Part shown: piece after piece, positions 1 through 7,344 of the stretch | Position numbering within the stretch: the first letter of the stretch is position 1 | Layout: each line of letters begins with the position of its first letter | NCBI RefSeq assembly: GCF_000372465.1 | Contig: NZ_AQUZ01000072.1 | Span: 1-42,079 of the forward strand | Direction: 5' to 3' | Length of the DNA: 42,079 bases | Source of the DNA: Kribbella catacumbae DSM 19601 | GTDB lineage: Bacteria > Actinomycetota > Actinomycetes > Propionibacteriales > Kribbellaceae | Position numbers and translations under genes: made by a program | The notes under the pieces: generated by a model | Seen by the model: the letters and a program-made list of their open reading frames with translations, nothing else | Databases searched by the model: none | Told to the model about the DNA's origin: nothing

Positions 1-218
1 GTTGGCGTCTCACGCCGGCGGGGCCTGGACGGGCTGCTGATGGTGCTGCCGTCGGCGGTCGTCTTCTTGCCCGTCCCATACAGGTCGACCCAGCGTGCCA
101 GGGTCGCCCGCTCGATCCCGAGATCGGCTGCGATCCCACGCAGCGTCGCTCCCGGAGTGGACTCGTACAAGTCGACGGCCTGCCGACGGAACTCCTCGGA
201 GTAGTTCTTGCGGGCCAT
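1..218 (-). CDS. IS3-family transposase OrfA, partial
   Basis: The reading frame is open from an ATG at 218 to the window edge, giving 72 residues. It begins MARKNYSEEFRRQAVDLYES and continues with a helix-turn-helix core (LRGIAADLGIERATLARWV), the usual N-terminal DNA-binding domain of IS3/IS911-type OrfA. A basic, Ser/Pro-rich stretch follows (GTGKKTTADGS, then PSRPRRRE), also typical of actinobacterial members before the coiled-coil segment. OrfA binds the element's terminal repeats and is normally fused to the OrfB integrase domain by programmed -1 frameshifting. Only the N-terminal part is visible, so activity cannot be judged. Confidence 0.85.
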   Translation of the reverse strand, partial: MARKNYSEEFRRQAVDLYESTPGATLRGIAADLGIERATLARWVDLYGTGKKTTADGSTISSPSRPRRRETP

Positions 219-281
219 GGTCCTGATCATCTCGCTTCCCCAGCACATGGCTGGATTCAGCGTGTCCAAGAACCAGGGTCA
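1..281 (-). mobile_element. IS3-family insertion sequence, one end (runs off the left edge)
   Basis: The element enters from the left edge. Its first gene (orfA) starts at 218 and reads leftward. About 60 bases upstream of that start, the minus strand has a TGACCCTGG terminus followed by a TTGGACACG motif (261-281), which resembles the terminal inverted repeats of many actinobacterial IS3-family elements. The element boundary is therefore placed at 281. The other end, orfB and the target duplication are outside the window, so family is supported but exact subgroup is not. Confidence 0.7.
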
Positions 282-348
282 GGGCCCCTTCGAGTTCCTC
301 CGCGAGCCCCGCCACCTTCGCCAGTTGAAGACCATCCACGGGATCCAC
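282..348 (-). pseudogene. Possible 5' remnant of a gene cut by the IS element
   Basis: A GTG at 348, 20 bases after the stop codon of the 388-residue gene and on the same strand, opens a frame starting MDPVDGLQLAKVAGLAEELE. It runs into the IS terminus at about 281. The frame looks protein-like (amphipathic, Leu/Ala/Glu) and sits where a third gene of the operon would be expected. The evidence is only 22 codons, so this may simply be intergenic sequence. Its function cannot be recognised. Confidence 0.3.
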
Positions 349-367
349 GATAGGTGCGAGCCGAAGC

Positions 368-1534
368 TCAGATGCCAGCCCGGTCGAGGCGCTCGATGAG
401 ACTGGACTTGCGCGCGTGGGCCTGCCGTATCGCGGTCGTGCGCATGGTGAATCTGTCGTAGCGGTCCTCGCGTTCGGCGAGTGATTGGAGATCGGTGAGC
501 AGTGCGACGGCGGCGTCGTACTCGGCTGGCTTCCGGGTGTCGATCAGCGCGTCAACGCGCGACCACGAGGCGTCTTCCTCGGTCGCCAGTTTGTCGAGTC
601 GTTGTGCGCGGGCCTGGGCGCGGGCCTGCTCCCGGCGCACCTCGTTTTCGGCACGCTGGGCTGCCAGGTGACGCTTTCGGTCGGCTCGTCGGCGTGCCGC
701 GTCGTCGAGCAGGTCGGCCACGGTCCGGCGAGTCGGGCATGGGATGGTCGGCGCATTGTCGCCCCCGAAGCGGCGCAGCATCTCCATCCGTACCCTCGAG
801 GCCTCACCTTTGAGCACGCGTCCCAGGAGCCGGTTCTTCTCGCCAACTGGTAGGCGATCCACCCAAGTGGCAAGAGTATCGGGATCGTCGGTGACCTGCT
901 CGAGCGGTGGACTTGTCTGAGCCGCGACCGCGAGCAGTTCGTCGTCGAGGCGCAGGAAGTCCGCCAGTGCCCGCTGGGCGGCGGTGAGCATGCCCAAACC
1001 CGGCGGTACCGGTGGCTCGAGGTCGTCGTCGGCGTCGCGGTCGAAGACGTTCTCGTCCCGCTCCCAGGCACCGTAAGCGGCCAGCCAGGCGAGATAGAGC
1101 GGCCGGAGATCACCGCCCGCGAGCTCGGCACGGACGCCGACGATCGCCGACAATAACGCCTCAGCACCATCGGTGAACTCGAACTCGCCGGCGTGATCCT
1201 CGCTGGTGAGATCGAGCACCACGAACTCGTCCGCGACCCAGACATCCACATGGTCGCCGGCGCAGTACTCCTCGACGACATCGGGATCGAGCAGATCGTA
1301 CGGCAGGCGGAACATCACCCGATGGGTACCCCAATTGGTCACGTGCAGGTGCGCGTCGTAATAGGTCTCCATCAACCGCTTCGGGCTGCCCCTGAAATCG
1401 CCCCAGTGGTACTCGTTCACGAAACTGGTAGCGGTGATCCGCGCGCGGGTGGAGAGCGATCGAATCTCGTCCTGCGCGTCATCGTCCAGCGGTCGGTCGA
1501 TCGCCAGGAACTCGTAGTACTGGTACTCGCTCAT
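368..1534 (-). CDS. Conserved actinobacterial protein of unknown function, 388 aa
   Basis: The protein begins MSEYQYYEFLAIDRPLDDDA and has a conserved N-terminal region (about residues 1-130) rich in aromatic residues. A mid-region follows with a PPVPPGLG motif near residue 176 and a helical stretch about sites of the type ADFLRLDDELLAVAA. Residues 280-320 form a long basic/acidic coiled coil with many Arg, Ala, Glu and Gln, and the tail ends HARKSSLIERLDRAGI. I recognise it as a widespread cytoplasmic protein found in many actinobacteria, with no assigned function that I know. The ATG at 1534 overlaps the stop of the upstream gene (ATGA), so the two are co-transcribed and translationally coupled. 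No signal peptide or membrane segment is visible. Confidence 0.85.
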   Translation of the reverse strand: MSEYQYYEFLAIDRPLDDDAQDEIRSLSTRARITATSFVNEYHWGDFRGSPKRLMETYYDAHLHVTNWGTHRVMFRLPYDLLDPDVVEEYCAGDHVDVWVADEFVVLDLTSEDHAGEFEFTDGAEALLSAIVGVRAELAGGDLRPLYLAWLAAYGAWERDENVFDRDADDDLEPPVPPGLGMLTAAQRALADFLRLDDELLAVAAQTSPPLEQVTDDPDTLATWVDRLPVGEKNRLLGRVLKGEASRVRMEMLRRFGGDNAPTIPCPTRRTVADLLDDAARRRADRKRHLAAQRAENEVRREQARAQARAQRLDKLATEEDASWSRVDALIDTRKPAEYDAAVALLTDLQSLAEREDRYDRFTMRTTAIRQAHARKSSLIERLDRAGI

Positions 1535-1902
1535 TGCCCATCCAGGTCATCGACAGCGGGGAAGGGCTTTGCCCGGAAGCTCGAGTCGTCTCCGTTGTGG
1601 AAGTACAAGTGCCCGTCGATCGTCTCGTCATCGGCAAGAGATGCCCAGCCGCGCCCGCTGACCTGATCGCCCTCGTCGACGCCTTCCCAGGTAAACTCGA
1701 CACCGATCCGGCCATCCCGCTCGACCGGGCGGCAGTCCAACCAGCCGCGGACGGCGATGAAACCGAACTGGCCGATCCTGCCGGTGAACTCGATGAAACC
1801 CGGCTCGACCAGATCGATGGCATCACGGTCCCACCCGCTCATTTCCACGATCCGCCACCGGCCGGTCAATCGCACCATAGATTTGCGAGCACCCTTTGCC
1901 AT
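1531..1902 (-). CDS. Conserved small protein of unknown function, 123 aa
   Basis: The protein contains the pattern LTGRWRIVEMSGWDRDAIDL, then FIEFTGRIGQFGFIAVRGWLDCR, and ends with GHLYFHNGDDSSFRA. This is a conserved hypothetical family, probably a compact beta-rich fold, found across bacteria. No catalytic residues can be named. ATG at 1902 (MAKGARKSM...) is chosen because a duplicated remnant at 3203 also starts MAKG; an ATG at 1878 is an alternative. Its stop codon overlaps the ATG of the 388-residue gene downstream, suggesting a two-protein functional unit. Confidence 0.85.
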   Translation of the reverse strand: MAKGARKSMVRLTGRWRIVEMSGWDRDAIDLVEPGFIEFTGRIGQFGFIAVRGWLDCRPVERDGRIGVEFTWEGVDEGDQVSGRGWASLADDETIDGHLYFHNGDDSSFRAKPFPAVDDLDGQ

Positions 1903-1994
1903 GACGCGGCAGCATAGCCATTGCGGGGAGGATCGGCTCGAGGTGCCGCTGTTTGACGATGCACCGGCGAACCGCCGCCAGTACGTCAAGGCCG

Positions 1995-2273
1995 AAGGTC
2001 CCCCAGCGTGTGTCTTGGATGACGACGCCAGGTCTCTGGAGGCAGTTCAGTACCGTGGTTGGATCGGCGCCGAGGCGCTCGCCGACTCGTACGAGTGACC
2101 AGCCGGAGTTGTAGAGGTGAATGGCGATGTCGACCGGGTCGGGGAGAGGCAACACGTCGGACAGTCTCGGCATCAACTCCAAGTCGCTCACCCACCCGCT
2201 TGAGTGACAGGCCTGTGGCATACAGCCGTTCAGCCTCCACCTCCTGCTCGGGCGAGAGTCCCTTTGGGCGCAT
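1995..2273 (-). pseudogene. Decayed helix-turn-helix gene, two fragments in different frames
   Basis: From 2273 one frame reads MRPKGLSPEQEVEAERLYAT and then GLSLKRVGERLGVDAETVRR, a resolvase-like HTH. It loses sense after about 40 codons. In another frame, from about 2141 to 1995, a second version of the same motif appears (LYNSGWSLVRVGERLGADPT, then TVLNCLQRPGVVIQDTRWGT). The two share the core VGERLGxDxxTV, so they are either a tandem HTH protein broken by a frameshift or two copies joined by deletion. There is no intact product. Similar short HTH pieces are commonly left beside mobile elements in actinobacteria. Confidence 0.6.
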
Positions 2274-2274
2274 C

Positions 2275-2754
2275 TGGATTCCGTTCCGCCTGGTCGGGCC
2301 GCAGGTTGCAGGTCAGCGGCGTACTCCGGCCGATGCCGCGCGGGTCGAACTCGATGAGGTCGTACCTCTCTCGCACACTGGCAGGAAGCCCCAGCGACAC
2401 CAGCGTGAGTGGCAGTGCCGCCTGTGAGTCGCCCTGGCCGCCGATGTCGAGCAATAGCACGCCCCGCCGGGAAGCCTGATTGGTGCTCGGCAGCCGCGAC
2501 ACCGCGATCTCGATGGTCTCGCCGGCAGGCTTTGCGTAGTCCAGCGGCACGGTAACCGTGGTGCATTCCAGCCCTAGCGTCGGCTCGGGCACTCCCGGAC
2601 AAGGCGTCCAGGACAGTGAGCCGGCACCCGCTTGCGCGGCCGACGGCGTCGGCGCGGGACCCAGCGTTAGCGCGCTCGCGGCCGCGACGGCCGCCAGCGC
2701 CGTGGCCACTAGCCGTCGTTTTTGGCCGCGGAAGCGGTCGATGAATGAACGCAT
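2275..2754 (-). pseudogene. Truncated secreted alpha/beta hydrolase (tripeptidyl-aminopeptidase type), N-terminal part only
   Basis: ATG at 2754, with AGAAGG about 10 bases upstream, opens a protein with a signal peptide (basic start MRSFIDRFRGQKRR, hydrophobic core, Ala-rich cleavage region). The typical N-terminus of exported TAP-like peptidases follows: LSWTPCPG, LECTTVTVPLDYAKP, then the oxyanion region and YDLIEFDPRGIGRSTPLTC. Homology stops at about residue 160, where the frame runs into the HTH fragment at 2273. The nucleophile (GxSxG), catalytic Asp and His are all missing. The intact family members are about 480-520 residues, so this is a non-functional 5' remnant. Confidence 0.8.
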
Positions 2755-2847
2755 TGGGAGCTGCCCTTCTCGTTGGTCGATCACATCTGCTGTCAGTGCG
2801 TCGACCGAGCACCTGCCAATTCGACAGGGCAGGCAGAACCGGTGGCC

Positions 2848-3074
2848 TCAGAAATTCAGCGCCGCCGCCGGCGCGACCTCGGCGGCGGGTAGTTCTACTG
2901 TGATGCGGAGACCGCCGGTTGAGCGGGGGGTGAGGGCCAGGGTGCGGTCGTGGGCTTGCATGATTGTTTGACGATCGCCAGACCGAGCCCGATGCCTGCG
3001 TGGTCGGTGCGGATGCGTCTGGTGCCGCGTTGGAAGGGTTCGGTGAGGGTTGCGGCCAGTTGTGGGGTGACCTT
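2848..3074 (-). pseudogene. Histidine-kinase C-terminal remnant with frameshift
   Basis: The minus strand encodes LTEPFQRGTRRIRTDHAGIG followed by LGLAIVK, the F- and G-box region of a HisKA/HATPase two-component sensor. Immediately afterwards the frame breaks. The expected continuation, VQAHDRTLALTPRSTGGLRI and TVELPAA, is found in the neighbouring frame and ends at a TGA at 2848. The 5' part of the gene (sensor, HAMP, dimerisation domain, N-box) is absent. This is a dead fragment from a VanS-like kinase. Confidence 0.8.
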
Positions 3075-3143
3075 TTCCGTACTCCCTTGAAACCGCCGCC
3101 TGGGTCATGGCCAGACGGCTAGTGCCTGAGCGACAGCGGGGGT

Positions 3144-3203
3144 CCGCACGATCCGCCACTGACCGGTCAGCGAAGTCGTGGACCTCGAAATACCCTTTGC
3201 CAT
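3144..3203 (-). pseudogene. Second, truncated copy of the start of the 123-aa gene
   Basis: The minus strand from an ATG at 3203 reads MAKGISRSTTSLTGQWRIVR. Aligned without gaps to residues 1-20 of the gene at 1531-1902, 12 of 20 residues match, including MAKG and LTGxWRIV. The bases are also alike (gatccgccac, ccggtca and accctttgccat blocks recur in the same order). The copy then diverges at once. It is a remnant of a paralogue or duplication, and it brackets the debris zone together with the intact copy. Confidence 0.65.
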
Positions 3204-3302
3204 AAGGAATCAGGCTCACATAGCGTGCAGGATCGGGTCGCCGGTATGCCATCTGTCGGCGTACGGGCTAACAACAAACTGTAACCAGGTCCCTAATTGG
3301 CT

Positions 3303-3322
3303 TCGCCTGTATTCACAGGCGA
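3303..3322. terminator. Short hairpin, terminator-like
   Basis: A perfect 7-bp inverted repeat (tcgcctg / caggcga) with a 6-base loop is followed on the plus strand by gttcgttt. It lies in the otherwise empty stretch between the gene debris and the lipoprotein gene. The stem is short, so termination function is only a possibility. Confidence 0.35.
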
Positions 3323-3524
3323 GTTCGTTTCGGATCTTGATCAGTCTGTCTCCTGTCCGCTGCCCCATCGCTACCACGCTCTGCTGGGCTCGCTTTCGAG
3401 CAGCTCAGCTGGATGACGAGTATTGGCCCGTGGAACGTGTCGGGCTGCGGCGGTGTATGTGAGTTGTCCGGTCATCGGGCGACGAACCATGCCGACTGCT
3501 CCAGCTACACGTCAGGGAATCCGC

Positions 3525-4418
3525 ATGCATCTATCCAGGAGCACACTTCTGATCGCCTGCGCTGTGGTGATTGCCGGTTGTACCTCGACGCCGGACCGCG
3601 CCACCAGTGCCGCCGAGCAGCCGACCGTCACCGGCACCGCAACGGCAAGTGGGTCTGCCGGGGCAAGGACCGACGAACTGCGGGCCGGATCGATCACCGT
3701 TAGGGTTCAGTCCGCCGAGACCCGCACTTCGGTGTCCGTGGTGGGCGGGGCCGGCCGGCCGCTGGACATCGACGGGCGCTGGGTGCTGCCGCGCGTCGTG
3801 GCGGACGGCCCGCCGGACGGCGCGACACCGGACGGCAGCCTGGCGGTACTCGCCGAAACCGGCAGCTCCCGGGTAGGCATGAGTCGTTTCATGGTCGTTG
3901 ACCTGAAGACGGAGGCATCGAAGCTGGTCGAGCTGTCCGGTGAGTTCACGTACGACGCCTGGTCACCAGACGGGTCCCTGATCTACTTCATCGAGCACCG
4001 ACCGCCGGCCGACTCCGGCAAGTACGTCGTGCGCGCCTATGACCGGGCGTCTGCCGCCCTGCGCCCTGATGCGATAGCAGACAAGCGGACGTTGGGCGAG
4101 GAGATGGCCGGCCTTCCCATCGCGCGCGCGTCAACCCGAGACGGACGCAGCGTGGCGACGCTGTACGTCCCCCATCCCAGCGGCTCGCACGGCGCGGGCC
4201 ACGAGGGGCTCGGGCGCCCACACGGACCGTTCGTACATCTTCTGTTCGCGGCCGACGCGACGGCCCTGTGCGTCGATCTTCCGACTGAGGTCGACCGAGG
4301 CTGGACCGTTGCCGTGAAGGGGAAAGTCCTACACATCTCCCGGCCGGGCGTCCCGCGCGCCTACGCGATCGACCTCGGCACCGGCGTACTCACCAGAACA
4401 GCCAACGCCACACGCTGA
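3525..4418 (+). CDS. Putative lipoprotein with beta-propeller-like (WD40/TolB-type) features, 297 aa
   Basis: ATG at 3525 has AGGGA eight bases upstream and is preferred over the longer frame start at 3423. The N-terminus is a lipoprotein signal: basic start, hydrophobic core, lipobox VIAGC with the lipidated Cys at residue 19, then a Ser/Thr/Ala-rich linker. The mature part contains repeated blade-like units (GRWVLPRVVADG, FTYDAWSPDGSLIYFIEHRP, YVVRAYDRASAALRP), with a clear SPDGSLIYF motif typical of TolB/WD40 propellers. It probably sits outside the membrane. Substrate or partner is unknown. It is a single-gene unit ending before a strong hairpin at 4450. Confidence 0.8.
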   Translation: MHLSRSTLLIACAVVIAGCTSTPDRATSAAEQPTVTGTATASGSAGARTDELRAGSITVRVQSAETRTSVSVVGGAGRPLDIDGRWVLPRVVADGPPDGATPDGSLAVLAETGSSRVGMSRFMVVDLKTEASKLVELSGEFTYDAWSPDGSLIYFIEHRPPADSGKYVVRAYDRASAALRPDAIADKRTLGEEMAGLPIARASTRDGRSVATLYVPHPSGSHGAGHEGLGRPHGPFVHLLFAADATALCVDLPTEVDRGWTVAVKGKVLHISRPGVPRAYAIDLGTGVLTRTANATR

Positions 4419-4449
4419 GCCCGGCACCCAGGATCGGTCCAGCTGTGCC

Positions 4450-4487
4450 GTGCCGTACAGCAGCAACCCGTCGCTGCTGTACGGCAC
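4450..4487. terminator. Strong bidirectional hairpin between convergent genes
   Basis: A perfect 15-bp inverted repeat (gtgccgtacagcagc and its complement) flanks an 8-base loop. It lies 31 bases after the lipoprotein stop codon and 31 bases beyond the ybdD stop on the other strand. The position between two convergent transcripts and the perfect stem make it a good factor-independent terminator for both directions, although no clear U-tract follows, as is common in high-GC actinobacteria. Confidence 0.75.
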
Positions 4488-4518
4488 TGGAACTGGCTGC
4501 CGCAGGCCGACTGGACGG

Positions 4519-4719
4519 TCAGCAGCAGCGTTGTTGGGGGCGTTGGTTTTCGAGGTCTTGGCGGTGGCGCTCGAACGTGCGGCGGTCCATGGGGACGCTG
4601 CCGGGGTGCTCGGTGCAGCCCTTTGCGACGTAGCGGTCGTAGGCGGATTCGCCGGTGGCCTCTCGTAGGTACCAGCGGATGCCTCGCCAGGCCCGTACTG
4701 CGGTGGAGGTCACTGTCAT
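4519..4719 (-). CDS. ybdD: YbdD/YjiX-family small protein (DUF466), 66 aa
   Basis: The protein has the family pattern: WRGIRWYLREATGESAYDRY followed by VAKGCTEHPGSVPMDRRTF, a basic small protein with a conserved aromatic/Cys/His core. YbdD/YjiX proteins are almost always encoded directly downstream of CstA-type transporters. They have been linked to function of those peptide/pyruvate transporters. Here the ATG (4719) overlaps the cstA stop (ATGA), so it is translationally coupled. The C-terminus ends QRPQQRCC, slightly longer than usual. The gene ends 31 bases before the shared terminator hairpin. Confidence 0.88.
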   Translation of the reverse strand: MTVTSTAVRAWRGIRWYLREATGESAYDRYVAKGCTEHPGSVPMDRRTFERHRQDLENQRPQQRCC

Positions 4720-6887
4720 GGCTGGTTCTCCGGGCCGCCGATCGCGGCCATGGCGGATTTTTCTTCCTTGGTGGCTATCAGGCCGGCGGGGGCTACCAGG
4801 TTTGAGCGGACGTAGGGTGCCTCCGTGTTCGTGACTGTCTCCGGGTTTCGCAGGGCGCGGAGGCAGATTCGGGTGGCGTCGACGATGACGACGATGACGA
4901 TCAGGGCGAAGAAGGCGGCGAGGATGCCGTCGACCGTGGTGTTGGTGACGATCTTGCCCATCTCGTCCAGGTTCTTGGCCGGCGGCAGTACCTGGCCGGC
5001 GTCCAGTGCGTCGGAGAACTTCGTCCGCTGGGCGAAGAAGCCGAGCTTGGGATCGTCGGAGAAGACCTTCTGGTAGCTCGCCGTCAGCGTGACGGTGGCG
5101 TCCCAGACGAGGGGGATACCGGTCACCCAGGCCCACTTCAGCTTGCCGCGCTTGATCAGGATCGTGGTGGCGACGGTGAGGGCGATGGCGGCCAGCAGTT
5201 GGTTGGCGATGCCGAACAGCGGGAACAGCTGGTTGATACCACCGAGCGGGTCGGTGACACCGGCGTACAGGAAGTAGCCCCAGCCGCCGACCACGATGGC
5301 ACTGGCGAAGATGAGGCCCGGCCGCCACGACACGTTGCGCATGGGCTTGTAGACGTTGCCCAGGGTGTCCTGCAGCATGAAGCGGCCCACCCGGGTGCCA
5401 GCGTCGACAGTGGTGAGGATGAACAGCGCCTCGAACATGATCGCGAAGTGGTACCAGAAGGCCTGCATCCCACCGCCGAACGCCGCGGAGAAGATCTGCG
5501 ACATGCCGACCGCGAGCGTGGGAGCGCCTCCGGTGCGGGCCACCAGGGTCTGCTCCTCGACCGCCGCGGCTGCTGCCGCCAACTGGTCGGGGGTGATCGA
5601 GAAGCCCAGTGCGGTCACCGCTTCCGAGGCGGACTGCAATGAGGTGCCAAGTAGCGCGGCGGGCGAGTTCATCGCGTAGTACAGGCCGGGGTCGATGATC
5701 GACGCGGCGATGATCGCGCTGACTGCGACGAAGCTCTCGGCCAGCATGCCGCCGTACCCGATCATCCGGACCTGCGACTCCTTCTCGATCATCTTCGGTG
5801 TGGTGCCCGACGCGACCAGCGCGTGGAAGCCGGACAGCGCACCGCAGGCGATGGTGATGAAGACGAACGGGAACAGCGAGCCCGCGAAGACCGGGCCGTT
5901 GCCGTTGAGGGCGAAATCGGTGACCGCCTCGTTCTTCATCATCGGCCGGGCGATGACGATACCGACGGCCAGCAGGGCGATCGTGCCGATCTTCATGAAG
6001 GTGGACAGGTAGTCACGGGGGGTGAGGAGCATCCAGATCGGCAGCACCGAGGCCACGAAGCCATAGACGATCAGGCAGAAGACGAGGGTTTCCTTCGACA
6101 ATGTGAACGTGTCGCCAAGGGCCGAGCCCTCGATCCAGCCGCCGGCGATCAGCGCGAGCAGCAGCAGGCCGATGCCGATCACGGTGGTCTCCATCACGCG
6201 ACCGGGCCGGATCACCCGCAGGTAGAAGCCCATGAACAGCGCGATCGGGATCGTCATCGCGATCGAGAAGGTCGCCCACGGCGACACCGCCATCGCGTTG
6301 ACCACGACCATGGCGAGGACCGCGAGCAGGATGATCATGATCGCGAAGACTCCGATCAGCGCGGCGGCTCCGCCGACCGGGCCGATCTCCTCGCGGGCCA
6401 TCTGGCCCAGGCTCTTGCCGTCGCGCCGCATCGAGAAGAACAGGATGACCATGTCCTGGACGGCGCCGGCCAGGATGACGCCGACGATGATCCAGATCGT
6501 CCCCGGCAGGTAGCCCATCTGAGCGGCGAGTACTGGACCCACCAGGGGTCCAGCGCCCGCGATCGCGGCGAAGTGGTGACCGAAGAGCACCCGCCGGTCG
6601 GTCGGTTCGAAGTCGACGCCGTTGTTCTTGCGCTCGGCCGGGGTGGCGCGGGTGTTGTCCACCCCGAGCACGCGCTTGGCGATGAACTTCGCGTAGAACC
6701 GGTAGCCGATCGCGTAGGTGCCGAGGGCCGCCCCGAGCAGCCAGATCGCCGAGATCTCCTCGTCCCGGGCCAAGGCGATGACACCCCAGCAGATCGCGCC
6801 GGCAACCGACACGGCCGTCCAGATGGCGATCTTGCGTGGATCGAGGGTTCGCCGCTGTTGAGGCTGCGGGGTCTTGGTTGTCGTCAC
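4716..6887 (-). CDS. cstA: Carbon starvation protein A, peptide/pyruvate transporter, 723 aa
   Basis: This is a full-length CstA-family integral membrane transporter with about 16-18 hydrophobic helices. Recognisable family blocks include NNGVDFEPTDRRVLFGHHFA, AIAGAGPLVGPVLAAQMGYL, FSMRRDGKSLGQMAREEIGP and MFEALFILTTVDAGTRVGRF near the C-terminal third. CstA and BtsT/YjiY homologues move peptides and/or pyruvate across the cytoplasmic membrane when carbon is scarce. The start is a GTG at 6887 preceded by GGAGGACCGAA; it overlaps the TGA of the upstream DUF3311 gene (GTGA). Upstream DUF3311 and downstream ybdD form one three-gene unit. Substrate (pyruvate versus peptides) cannot be read from sequence. 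Confidence 0.95.
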   Translation of the reverse strand: MTTTKTPQPQQRRTLDPRKIAIWTAVSVAGAICWGVIALARDEEISAIWLLGAALGTYAIGYRFYAKFIAKRVLGVDNTRATPAERKNNGVDFEPTDRRVLFGHHFAAIAGAGPLVGPVLAAQMGYLPGTIWIIVGVILAGAVQDMVILFFSMRRDGKSLGQMAREEIGPVGGAAALIGVFAIMIILLAVLAMVVVNAMAVSPWATFSIAMTIPIALFMGFYLRVIRPGRVMETTVIGIGLLLLALIAGGWIEGSALGDTFTLSKETLVFCLIVYGFVASVLPIWMLLTPRDYLSTFMKIGTIALLAVGIVIARPMMKNEAVTDFALNGNGPVFAGSLFPFVFITIACGALSGFHALVASGTTPKMIEKESQVRMIGYGGMLAESFVAVSAIIAASIIDPGLYYAMNSPAALLGTSLQSASEAVTALGFSITPDQLAAAAAAVEEQTLVARTGGAPTLAVGMSQIFSAAFGGGMQAFWYHFAIMFEALFILTTVDAGTRVGRFMLQDTLGNVYKPMRNVSWRPGLIFASAIVVGGWGYFLYAGVTDPLGGINQLFPLFGIANQLLAAIALTVATTILIKRGKLKWAWVTGIPLVWDATVTLTASYQKVFSDDPKLGFFAQRTKFSDALDAGQVLPPAKNLDEMGKIVTNTTVDGILAAFFALIVIVVIVDATRICLRALRNPETVTNTEAPYVRSNLVAPAGLIATKEEKSAMAAIGGPENQP

Positions 6888-7117
6888 TTCGGTCCTCCAG
6901 GGTCAGGTGATCGGAGCAGAAGAGCGGCGCCGGCCATGCACGTGATGCACAGGCCGATCCAGACGAGCTGGTACCAGTAGAAGAACGGCACGTCGAACAG
7001 TCGCGGTTCGTCGCGGGCGTACGACGGGACCCAGACGAGCCCCACTACCGGCAGCAGGAGCAGCGAGACACCCGACCAGCGCCTGGCGCGCCCGGCACGG
7101 CTGCTTTTCGTCGGCAA
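6884..7117 (-). CDS. DUF3311 small membrane protein, 77 aa
   Basis: Two hydrophobic helices are visible (GVSLLLLPVVGLVWVPSYAR and FFYWYQLVWIGLCITCMAGA), separated by DEPRLFDVPFFYWYQ, which matches the DUF3311 pattern. The start is a TTG at 7117 with AAGGA about 11 bases upstream. DUF3311 proteins usually sit directly before a sodium:solute symporter of the MctP type, to which they are thought to be accessory. Here the mctP-like gene is divergent (starts at 7345), and this gene is instead overlapped with cstA. It may serve either transporter. Confidence 0.8.
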   Translation of the reverse strand: MPTKSSRAGRARRWSGVSLLLLPVVGLVWVPSYARDEPRLFDVPFFYWYQLVWIGLCITCMAGAALLLRSPDPGGPK

Positions 7118-7196
7118 GATGGGCCGTCCTTCTCCGGTGCGTGTCGATCAGGAAATGCGCTGTACACAAGATGTGTTGCCGACGAACGCGTTCCGG

Positions 7197-7226
7197 TTGA
7201 CACCAGGACCTGAATCAGGGTCATCT
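7197..7226 (+). promoter_or_regulatory. Candidate promoter/operator in the divergent cstA/mctP region
   Basis: The 227-base region between the DUF3311 and permease starts holds a perfect TTGACA (7197-7202). Directly in the would-be spacer is a perfect palindrome CCTGAATCAGG (7209-7219). A -10 match is weak (around 7220-7226), so the promoter call is tentative. A second short palindrome, gttgcgcaac, is at 7254-7263. A shared regulator acting on both divergent units would be natural here. Confidence 0.35.
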
Positions 7227-7344
7227 TGACCCGCACGTAAACCCCCGGACATGGTTGCGCAACTAGTGGGAGAGACCTGCGTCTGACTGCCAGTAGCCGG
7301 GTCACCGCAACTGTCCCAGCGTCGACTGTCAGGGTGGTGTGGGT

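Noticed and set aside
5823..6980. Long plus-strand frame opposite cstA
   Set aside because: Composition is dominated by Asp, Arg, Gly and His, typical of an antisense shadow in high-GC DNA; cstA is certain.
7253..7264. gttgcgcaac as a Nur or LysR-type site
   Set aside because: Only 10 bases and not a good match to a known consensus; noted within the promoter entry only.
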